5,594 nt of DNA from Vulcanisaeta distributa (GTDB lineage: Archaea; Thermoproteota; Thermoprotei; Thermoproteales; Thermocladiaceae): assembly GCA_002506645.1 (NCBI GenBank), contig DAXY01000073.1, forward strand, positions 23,842 through 29,435, in the 5' to 3' direction. Below are positions 1 through 5,555 of the stretch, in pieces (the first letter of the stretch is position 1; each line of letters opens with the position of its first letter). The notes under the pieces were generated by a model. It saw only the letters and a program-made list of their open reading frames with translations, was not told where the DNA came from and ran no database searches. The translations under genes and the position numbers were made by a program.

Positions 1-1
1 G

Positions 2-589
2 GTGATGAATAACGTTTACCCACCTGCCGAGGATTCCTGGCAGACGGCTGAGCTACTTCGCTGGGTTGTGAGTAGGAACGCTAGTGATAGGGCGTTGAGG
101 ATAATCGATGTTGGTTCTGGAACCGGCATATTGACGCTGGCGGCGCTTGAGGAGGCCGTAAGTAATGGCGGTTCTGCGTGGGCCTTGTCCATCGACCATG
201 ACATCAACGCATCAATAAATACGAGGGTGAACCTACTTGATAATGGCCTTTATCAGTACGCGGATGTCGTAACGATGAACCTCCTGGATGCCGTTAGGGA
301 GGGCTTCACAATCGATATTATCGTTAGCAATCCCCCATACCTACCAGGCAATTGGAGTGAGGATTGGAGGGTCCTCGGCGGTCCCCATGGTAATGAGGTG
401 ATTAAGCAATTAATACTGCGCATATGCCGTGGTGAGGCCGGTGTCGTGATCCTCACCCAATCATCACTATCTAATTGGGAGGAATCAGCGTATTGCCTAG
501 GCAGGTGCGGCTTTAAGTTGGTGATGGTGAAGGCCATTCATTACTTCTTTGAGGATGTGGTAACCATGGTTTTTGAAAGGGTTTCGTAA
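2..589 (+). CDS. HemK2/Mtq2-type protein (glutamine-N5) methyltransferase
   Basis: This is a class I SAM-dependent methyltransferase of 195 residues. The protein has the N-terminal signature VYPPAEDS (residues 5-12), the SAM-binding loop DVGSGTG (36-42), an acidic residue after the next strand (D65 in SIDHD) that should contact the SAM ribose, and the catalytic NPPY (110-113) that holds a planar amide or amine. VYxPxEDS plus NPPY in a protein of about 200 residues is the pattern of archaeal/eukaryotic HemK2 (Mtq2). That enzyme works with a Trm112-type partner and methylates the glutamine of the GGQ motif in class I release factors. Release factor as substrate is inferred from the family; other HemK2 substrates are possible. 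GTG (2) and ATG (5) are adjacent possible starts. The reading frame begins one base from the window edge, so a longer N-terminus cannot be excluded, although the signature normally lies this close to the start. The gene converges on the PhoU-like gene with 15 bp between stop codons. Confidence 0.88.
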   Translation: MMNNVYPPAEDSWQTAELLRWVVSRNASDRALRIIDVGSGTGILTLAALEEAVSNGGSAWALSIDHDINASINTRVNLLDNGLYQYADVVTMNLLDAVREGFTIDIIVSNPPYLPGNWSEDWRVLGGPHGNEVIKQLILRICRGEAGVVILTQSSLSNWEESAYCLGRCGFKLVMVKAIHYFFEDVVTMVFERVS

Positions 590-604
590 CGCCCTAAGAT
601 TTTA

Positions 605-1660
605 TCATGCAAATTGCTCAATGGAGATGTTAAGCAGGGATTCGCCAACGTCCGATGCATACTCAGCTATCCTATAGATACTATCTAGTATTAGCCTGGC
701 TGATGCAGCCGCCTGCGTGGTTAGGTTGTAGCTCGTTAGTGATGAGTCCAGAGACTCGACCGCCTCACGCATTTCATACTTAACAGTATCGATTATGTAA
801 TTAATCTCCTTCATGTCCACCTTCTCAGTCATTGCCCTACTAACGTTGTTCATGATCATGGAATCCTTGCCCAATAATTCAACGAACCTCTGCCTCAGCT
901 CCTGAGGTATTAGGAGTATGTACTTATCGCCCAGGCTAACGATCTCCCGGGCTATCTTGACGGCATGGTCGGCGGCCCTCTCGAGGGACTTATTAATTAT
1001 TGCGTACTCAATTATGCTCCGTGGGTCCTGAATCCCGGATAGGCTTAGGGCATGCTTACTGACCAGGATCCTCTTCAACTGCCTATTGAGGAGCCAGTAG
1101 AACTTATCCACCTCATTATCCCTCTCGATAATGTCTGCCGCCACAGCCCTATCACCATTCTCTACCGGCGTCCTTAAATCATCGATCATGCCGACGACGG
1201 TCTTGCTGAGCTTGGTTATTATGTCCCTAATGTTTATGTCAGGCACATTAACGAGGTTTTGTATGACCAACGTGTTCCTACCCTCCTCAATAATCTCAAC
1301 GCCAGTTAACTTCCTCCGCACTATCTCCTTAACCTGCTTCTTTAGGTTTAATGTCGATATGTCGAAGTTGAGCTTAAATATGTCATAACCAGATAGGTAA
1401 TGGGCTAATAACACCCTCTCTAGGTGGTCTATGTTTGATAAGTCCTGGTTCACGTTTATTGATGACTCAAGGAGGGGTGCCTTGACCATCTTCTTAGGCA
1501 CAACGAGTAGTGAGAGGTCTGGCTGCGGTATTACGAGGACTTCATCGCCGGGCTTAAGATCCACCTGCCTAGTCCACTCCTTGGGCAGCGAGACTATTAG
1601 GGTAGCGCCTCCCGTCAACTGAACCCTCCTAGTCTCCGGTTCAAATTTCACTATAGACAT
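605..1660 (-). CDS. AbrB-PhoU fusion protein (phosphate uptake regulator-like)
   Basis: This protein has about 351 residues. Residues 1-58 form a SpoVT/AbrB-like swapped-hairpin DNA-binding domain (RRVQLTGGATLIVSLPKEW, then DLKPGDEVLVI). After a linker region (about 60-150) comes a helical PhoU domain with three E/DxxxD metal-binding motifs: DNEVD near 182, ERAAD near 228 and EYASD near 334. This AbrB-PhoU arrangement is common in archaea. In bacteria PhoU restrains the Pst phosphate transporter and its sensor kinase; archaeal homologues are thought to sense phosphate or metal state and act on transcription through the AbrB head, which is inference here. No pst transporter gene lies in the window. 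The TATA box at 1683-1690 is centred about 26 bp before ATG 1660, implying a leaderless mRNA and favouring ATG 1660; GTG 1663 just before it is an alternative. The gene is probably monocistronic. Confidence 0.87.
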   Translation of the reverse strand: MSIVKFEPETRRVQLTGGATLIVSLPKEWTRQVDLKPGDEVLVIPQPDLSLLVVPKKMVKAPLLESSINVNQDLSNIDHLERVLLAHYLSGYDIFKLNFDISTLNLKKQVKEIVRRKLTGVEIIEEGRNTLVIQNLVNVPDINIRDIITKLSKTVVGMIDDLRTPVENGDRAVAADIIERDNEVDKFYWLLNRQLKRILVSKHALSLSGIQDPRSIIEYAIINKSLERAADHAVKIAREIVSLGDKYILLIPQELRQRFVELLGKDSMIMNNVSRAMTEKVDMKEINYIIDTVKYEMREAVESLDSSLTSYNLTTQAAASARLILDSIYRIAEYASDVGESLLNISIEQFA

Positions 1661-1667
1661 CACGACA

Positions 1668-1718
1668 TAATAATTAGACCCCTATAAATACCTTATCCTA
1701 ATAAATCAGTAATTATTA
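1668..1718. repeat. AT-rich inverted repeat flanking the AbrB-PhoU TATA box
   Basis: TAATAATTA at 1668-1676 and its exact reverse complement TAATTATTA at 1710-1718 flank the TATA box, with 33 bp between the arms. Such a pair could be a regulator site, for example for autoregulation by the AbrB-type head of the gene product. The DNA is AT-rich, so chance is a real alternative. Confidence 0.3.
1683..1690 (-). promoter_or_regulatory. TATA box of the AbrB-PhoU gene
   Basis: The minus strand reads TATTTATA here, preceded by the purine-rich AGGATAAGG that could serve as a BRE. Its centre is about 26 bp from A of ATG 1660, the spacing expected when transcription starts at the start codon itself. 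No ribosome binding site precedes the start. Confidence 0.6.
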
Positions 1719-1738
1719 ATAGCGTGGTTTTTAGAGAT

Positions 1739-1752
1739 GAAATACATATTTC
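1739..1752. repeat. 14-bp palindrome between the Hsp20 and AbrB-PhoU genes
   Basis: GAAATA and TATTTC form perfect 6-bp arms around a 2-base centre. The palindrome begins about 11 bp after the Hsp20 stop codon and ends about 50 bp before the AbrB-PhoU TATA box. The centre is too short for a good RNA hairpin, so a protein-binding site on DNA is more likely than a terminator. No T-rich run follows that would make a convincing archaeal terminator. Confidence 0.25.
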
Positions 1753-1762
1753 TTGCTCATAC

Positions 1763-2194
1763 CTACTCTATTAAAACCTCCGTCTCAGCTATACTACCTA
1801 ATTTAGGTATAATTACTTGCAATACGCCATCCCTATACATGGCCTTGGCGCCATCAACCTTAAACCTAACCCCAAGCTCCACCTTCCTATAAATCCTAAA
1901 GTTGCTCAACCTCTCCACCCTGGCGGCCTTACCAATGGCTGGTGGTGGCTGTGGTTCGGCCATTATTTCCACGTAATTGTTACCAACCCTAACCTTAATA
2001 CTCTCCTTCTTAACGCCGGGTAGGTCGGCAAGTATTATTATTGAGTCGCCGTTGTCGAATACGTCCACAGGCGGCTCCCTAGTCATCAACCTCGGATCTA
2101 TTACAGAGGCCAACTTACTAATTAACTCATTCACCCCAGTCTCCACCTTATTCACACTCATCGCTATGTCCGTCGTATTCTGCTCCATCGTCAT
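1763..2194 (-). CDS. Small heat shock protein, Hsp20/alpha-crystallin family
   Basis: This is an ATP-independent cytoplasmic holdase of about 143 residues, which would form oligomers that keep heat-damaged proteins soluble. A short variable N-terminal arm (about 1-40) leads into the alpha-crystallin domain, which starts at PVDVFDNGDSIIILADLPGV and ends with the family hallmark DGVLQVIIPK (about 122-131). The C-terminus carries V-L-I, a form of the I-x-I/V tail motif that docks between dimers. The frame is open back to ATG 2233, but the extra residues (MCLVIINHNHLLP) look unlike the family and would be encoded across the TATA box. The TATA box at 2215-2223 lies about 26 bp before ATG 2194, so I chose 2194 and a leaderless mRNA; ATG 2188 is a second option. 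The gene stands alone, between the flavoprotein operon and the AbrB-PhoU gene. Confidence 0.92.
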   Translation of the reverse strand: MTMEQNTTDIAMSVNKVETGVNELISKLASVIDPRLMTREPPVDVFDNGDSIIILADLPGVKKESIKVRVGNNYVEIMAEPQPPPAIGKAARVERLSNFRIYRKVELGVRFKVDGAKAMYRDGVLQVIIPKLGSIAETEVLIE

Positions 2195-2214
2195 AGGTAG
2201 TAAGTGGTTGTGGT

Positions 2215-2223
2215 TAATAATTA
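2215..2223 (-). promoter_or_regulatory. TATA box of the Hsp20 gene
   Basis: The minus strand reads TAATTATTA, centred about 25 bp before ATG 2194. No ribosome binding site lies between it and that ATG (CTTACTACCT), which supports a leaderless mRNA. The same 9-mer occurs twice, in opposite orientations, around the next promoter downstream. Confidence 0.55.
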
Positions 2224-2271
2224 CCAAACACATTAATTAAGTGATACTCCATAAGTCACACATAGATAAAT

Positions 2272-2284
2272 ACGGGATCCCCGT
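2272..2284. repeat. GC-rich palindrome between the DAO and Hsp20 genes
   Basis: ACGGG (2272-2276) and CCCGT (2280-2284) form perfect 5-bp arms around ATC. It stands out in the otherwise AT-rich gap, about 30 bp after the DAO stop codon and about 50 bp before the Hsp20 TATA box. It may help end the flavoprotein transcript or bind a regulator of the Hsp20 gene. The rest of the 2195-2313 gap shows only the Hsp20 promoter. Confidence 0.25.
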
Positions 2285-2313
2285 GAAGTCCCTGGTGGGT
2301 TTACGGACGTGAA

Positions 2314-3483
2314 TTAGATAACCAGTAACTCCCTGATCAAACTCCCACTAACGAATCTATCGGGGAGGAAGGGCTTCATGATGGGGTCCATCACGCCATC
2401 GGCTATGTAATTACTTAATAACTCTGCCGCATATGGACCGAACATGAAGCCATGGCCGGAGAAGCCGGACAGCACGTAGACGCCCTCAGGCCACGTATTT
2501 GACCTACCCATTATGTGGCTATGGTCTGGCGTCATTTCGTAATAACCCGACCACACCCTCATAATCCTCACATTCCTTAATCCCGGCACCAACTTGATAG
2601 CCTCCCTAGCCCAGGCAGTTAACCAAGCGAGCGTGTTTCCATAGGGTAAAAAGCCCTCGGGGCCCTCAAGCTCTATACTACCCAGTATCTCGCCCCTCAT
2701 TGTTTGGCCAATGTATAGGTTTGTCTCGGTGTCTATTATGTACGTATCTATTACAGGCTTCACGGGCTCCGTAATCCCGATCTCCCTCCTCATAGGCCTA
2801 ATTGGAACCTCTATATTGAGGGTGTTCCTCATGACCTCCCCAGTCCATGCGCCGGCCGCGAACACGACATTCCTGGTCTTCACAAAGACGTTACTACTTG
2901 ATACGTTGGTGACCCTACCGCCCTCCACTCCCACGCCCCTGACCTCCGAGTGCTCGTAAACCTTAACGCCAAGGTCGAGAACCCTTTCGTAGTAGCCCAT
3001 CACTAGGTAGTCGTGGTGAAAAGCACCGTTTTGGGGCCCATAGACTGCGCCGACAAGGCCCTGGGTATTGATGTATGGAAACCTATCCCTCAACTCCTCC
3101 ACCGTGAGTACTTGTACGGGCACGCCCAGCGGCTTCCATATTTGCTCATTCAATTTCTCGAAATTCTCAAGGACCTCCCTACGCCTAATAAGCCATAGGT
3201 AGCCCGACCTCTCAAAGACCCCATTCCAACCAAGCTCACCACTTAGGGACTCCAACCTCTTAATAGCCCTGATCGCGAACTCGGTGTTCTCCCTATTACC
3301 GAAGTGGACTCTATACCTGCCGGCATTCCTGGTGGAGCTGCCTGAGCCTACGTAATCCTTCTCGAGGACGACCACTGAGAATCCCCTGCGGGCTAGGTGA
3401 TACGCCACGGCGAGGCCTACGATGCCCGCGCCAACGATCACGGCATCCGCCGTAAGCGATATTAATCCACGGCCCTCACCCAT
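2314..3483 (-). CDS. DAO-family FAD oxidoreductase (sarcosine oxidase beta / HcnC / proline dehydrogenase beta type)
   Basis: This is a 389-residue flavoprotein of the D-amino-acid-oxidase fold, which oxidises C-N bonds of amines, amino acids or imino acids. The N-terminal Rossmann motif GAGIVG (18-23) and E41 at the end of the second strand bind FAD. GSGSSTRNAGRYR (46-58) matches the flavin-contacting loop of sarcosine oxidase beta-like enzymes. GAWTGEV (211-217), RVWSGYYEMTPDHSHIMG (309-326) and GFSGHGFMFGP (340-350) are the later FAD- and substrate-side blocks of the family. Length is normal, and there is no signal peptide or membrane segment. The ATG shares one base with the stop codon of the preceding large subunit (TAATG), with GGTGGTGAG just before it, so translation is probably coupled and the two proteins form one complex. 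The substrate cannot be decided: sarcosine, glycine, L- or D-proline, hydroxyproline and opines are all known for relatives. Confidence 0.88.
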   Translation of the reverse strand: MGEGRGLISLTADAVIVGAGIVGLAVAYHLARRGFSVVVLEKDYVGSGSSTRNAGRYRVHFGNRENTEFAIRAIKRLESLSGELGWNGVFERSGYLWLIRRREVLENFEKLNEQIWKPLGVPVQVLTVEELRDRFPYINTQGLVGAVYGPQNGAFHHDYLVMGYYERVLDLGVKVYEHSEVRGVGVEGGRVTNVSSSNVFVKTRNVVFAAGAWTGEVMRNTLNIEVPIRPMRREIGITEPVKPVIDTYIIDTETNLYIGQTMRGEILGSIELEGPEGFLPYGNTLAWLTAWAREAIKLVPGLRNVRIMRVWSGYYEMTPDHSHIMGRSNTWPEGVYVLSGFSGHGFMFGPYAAELLSNYIADGVMDPIMKPFLPDRFVSGSLIRELLVI

Positions 3484-5285
3484 TACTCACCACCCGCGAG
3501 TGTTGCCATTGGTATTGGCGCCTCAGGGAATCTGATCCTAGTTAGGCCAAGCTCGTTTGGCTTCTTCTGATATATGAAACTGAGTATTAGGTTAGTGCTA
3601 ACCAGGCAGAACTTGCCTTGGCAGGGACCCGTACCTAGACCAACAACCCTCTTAATCCTCTCCATACTTGGTAACCTCAATGACTTATACTCCTCCTCCT
3701 CACCATGGAGAATCCTCACCTTAACCTCCCTACTATGCATCAAGACCTTAACGGCCTCTAAAACATCGCCCAGGGTAACGTCCTCGCAGAAGCATAGGTA
3801 CTGCCTATTGGCACTCCGCAACGCATTCTCCACATCCTCGATTGACCCGGCCGCCGCCCACATGGGCGCATGGACAACGTTGGGCTCGGCGTAGTAACCA
3901 CTGCCCTGAAGGCCCTGCTCAAACCTGAGGATTACGTTGTAGTATGACGAGTTTGTGTTAACCAAATCCCTCTTGAATTCGGCTAATTCCTTGTCAAGGG
4001 CGTCCCTAGGCACTAAGCCCTCCCTGGCGCCTATGTTTAATGCCGTTACCCTAGCCTGCCTAGTGATTAGGAACTCCGGCAGTAATCCTCCGGCATCACC
4101 GATTACGTAGACATTACCAACCCCGACATCCCCTGTGAATCCCCTCCTTGGCACGAGACCTCCCAACTCAGGAGCGTAAACGATGGGTACGCCCAATTGT
4201 GCCGGTAGGTCAATGACGGGCACCCTAACCGCACTCACTATAACATCAACGACAACTTCCTCCCTCCTTCTCGCCTTGGCCTTATGGCCCCTTAGGTTCT
4301 CAAGGACTAGCCTTAACCCATCACCTGAGTCCTTCGCATCAACTATGTTCATGCCTATGAACGCCTTAATACCCAGCGACTCAACCTTATCCCTATATAG
4401 GTCACTCCTTATTATGGCCGAATTATCGCCAAGGTACGTCTCAACGCCCAACTTAGCCAGGTTCATGGCGACCCTAATGCCCCAATCATCGCTACCCCAA
4501 ACCAAAACCCTCCTCGGCCTAAAGCCCCACCACCTCATGAGCTTAAGTATTGTTAAGCCTGTCATCATGCGCGGCGTACCATTACCTGGAAAGACCAGTG
4601 GGACTTCTCGAAAGCCCTGGGCAAGCACTAAATACCTATAATTAAATATGTACAGTTTTGATGAGTCCCTTGAGTGGCCGATGGCAGCATCCTCGAGGAA
4701 GCCGTCGAAGACTACATTGGTTAGTACAGTAGTTGAATCACTAACCTCCTTACCCAACTTACTGACGAATTCACTGCCCCTTCCCAAGTCCCTAATCTCC
4801 GTATCATCAACTACCAAGTGGCCGCCGAGGTAATGCTCACCCTCGACTATGACTGCCCTTAAACCGAGGTTACTGATCTCCCTGGCAACCGAGAGACCCG
4901 CCAAACCCCCACCAATGATTAGCACGTCAGTATTGACGTTGATCCTCACCGCCCTCTCAGGAACGCTTGGTAACTCGTTGAGTGATGACCTATTTAATGA
5001 GTTCCGTACCCTATCGCGTATTAAAGGCCATAGTGATATTAATAACCTACTTCTTGGGAATGATGATGGACTTGCAAGTCCCCTAAGTATTGAGGGAACG
5101 CTACTGTATTTGCTCGGCATAACCGGCTTCCCGCTGCATAGGCCGTAATGGCCTGATGATGACCAATAACCCTCACACCACCATTCACAGCAGAGGAATC
5201 CCCTAGCCTCGCCATACCTCGAGCTACGCATGATGCCGTAGTTGCCGCGGTTAAGCTCATCAATGATCCACGGTCGTTCACTCAT
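3483..5285 (-). CDS. Large FAD/[2Fe-2S] oxidoreductase subunit (HcnAB-like, sarcosine oxidase alpha-related)
   Basis: This 600-residue protein is predicted to pass electrons from the DAO subunit to an acceptor. Residues about 14-60 resemble the Fer2_4 module (SSRYGEARGF, then C32, C37, C50 and KPV), but tyrosine 40 stands where the third cluster cysteine is expected. A linker leads to a pyridine-nucleotide-disulphide-oxidoreductase fold: FAD motif GGGLAG (125-130), E148, a second nucleotide site VLVWGSDDWG (260-269), and NVYVIGDAGG (391-400). A BFD-like [2Fe-2S] domain follows, with ligands C498, C500, C555 and C560 (CFCEDVT; TGPCQGKFC), as in sarcosine oxidase alpha. The protein ends there, without the folate-binding GCV_T domain of true sarcosine oxidase, so HcnAB, opine oxidase or proline dehydrogenase alpha are closer models. 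ATG 5285 follows an internal TATA box with no clear ribosome binding site; M19 is a less likely start. It overlaps the DAO gene by one base. Substrate and acceptor are unknown. Confidence 0.85.
   Translation of the reverse strand: MSERPWIIDELNRGNYGIMRSSRYGEARGFLCCEWWCEGYWSSSGHYGLCSGKPVMPSKYSSVPSILRGLASPSSFPRSRLLISLWPLIRDRVRNSLNRSSLNELPSVPERAVRINVNTDVLIIGGGLAGLSVAREISNLGLRAVIVEGEHYLGGHLVVDDTEIRDLGRGSEFVSKLGKEVSDSTTVLTNVVFDGFLEDAAIGHSRDSSKLYIFNYRYLVLAQGFREVPLVFPGNGTPRMMTGLTILKLMRWWGFRPRRVLVWGSDDWGIRVAMNLAKLGVETYLGDNSAIIRSDLYRDKVESLGIKAFIGMNIVDAKDSGDGLRLVLENLRGHKAKARRREEVVVDVIVSAVRVPVIDLPAQLGVPIVYAPELGGLVPRRGFTGDVGVGNVYVIGDAGGLLPEFLITRQARVTALNIGAREGLVPRDALDKELAEFKRDLVNTNSSYYNVILRFEQGLQGSGYYAEPNVVHAPMWAAAGSIEDVENALRSANRQYLCFCEDVTLGDVLEAVKVLMHSREVKVRILHGEEEEYKSLRLPSMERIKRVVGLGTGPCQGKFCLVSTNLILSFIYQKKPNELGLTRIRFPEAPIPMATLAGGE
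3486..3494 (-). promoter_or_regulatory. Ribosome binding site of the DAO gene
   Basis: GGTGGTGAG on the minus strand matches the archaeal anti-Shine-Dalgarno sequence. It lies inside the last codons of the large-subunit gene, immediately before the TAATG stop/start overlap, and marks ATG 3483 as an internal operon start. Confidence 0.6.
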
Positions 5286-5309
5286 TCATGAGCTACAGAC
5301 CCAGTATAG

Positions 5310-5555
5310 TTATAAATTTTGTCCGCCACCTTGGCCGCCCCTAAGTGATGACTTGACGTACTCATCGCACTTACTACGGTATAGGCAGTAATTACATGAC
5401 TGCGGTAACTCACCCGCCAACCTCCTCCTTACTAGTGGGCAATGCTTTACGTAGTACTCAGGGTAACACCTCTTACATATCACGAGTGAGTTCCCTATAT
5501 AGGCCACCTCCCAAAACGATACATGCCGCCCGCATATGCTGCATGTGAAGCTCAC
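5310..5555 (-). CDS. Small eight-cysteine protein, probable zinc-ribbon type
   Basis: I do not recognise this 81-residue protein as a named family. It has eight cysteines. C5-x2-C8 and C27-x2-C30, separated by 18 residues, form a classic zinc-ribbon pair (TCSICG and ICKRC). C39 and then C54-x2-C57-x5-C63 (SCNYCLYRSKC) make a possible second metal site. The middle is rich in arginine and aromatic residues (YPEYYVKHCPLVRRR), and the tail is glycine/glutamine-rich. Nucleic-acid binding or a protein-protein role is plausible but not shown. GTG 5555 is chosen because GGGGTGGG lies 5 bases upstream and because GTG overlaps a TGA in the preceding frame. The frame is open to the window edge, so a longer form is possible. 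The flavoprotein operon starts 24 bp downstream; a functional link is unproven. Confidence 0.62.
   Translation of the reverse strand: MSFTCSICGRHVSFWEVAYIGNSLVICKRCYPEYYVKHCPLVRRRLAGELPQSCNYCLYRSKCDEYVKSSLRGGQGGGQNL
5311..5318 (-). promoter_or_regulatory. TATA box of the two-gene flavoprotein operon
   Basis: The minus strand reads AATTTATA, preceded by A-rich GACAAA as a possible BRE. It overlaps the last codons and stop of the eight-cysteine gene. Its centre is about 26 bp from position 5288, so transcription should begin within a few bases of ATG 5289/5285. No Shine-Dalgarno sequence precedes 5285, consistent with a leaderless mRNA for the operon. Confidence 0.5.

Noticed and set aside
590..604. 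Short gap between converging stop codons with ATTTTA as a possible terminator
   Set aside because: The T-run is only four bases with no hairpin, too weak to call a terminator for either gene.
1977..2240. 87-codon plus-strand open frame opposite the Hsp20 gene
   Set aside because: It is antisense to a convincing alpha-crystallin domain and has no independent support.
2224..2313. Possible small RNA or tRNA in the gap between the DAO and Hsp20 genes
   Set aside because: No tRNA T-loop or anticodon-stem pattern and no C/D box pair is visible; only a short palindrome and the Hsp20 promoter nearby can be supported.
4183..4641. 152-codon plus-strand open frame opposite the large flavoprotein subunit
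   Set aside because: It is rich in S, T, L and P with no motif, as expected of the antisense of a well-coded gene, and the sense strand carries FAD and nucleotide-binding motifs throughout.
5039..5281. 80-codon minus-strand frame overlapping the 5' end of the large flavoprotein subunit
   Set aside because: It lies wholly inside the 600-residue frame, which shows clear family motifs there. The alternative translation has no recognisable pattern and does not restore the missing cysteine as a frameshift would.
5345..5351. GTGATGA resembling a C box of a C/D guide RNA; similar matches near 2 and 4983
   Set aside because: No D box (CTGA) lies at a suitable distance, and each match lies in coding sequence or at a start codon.
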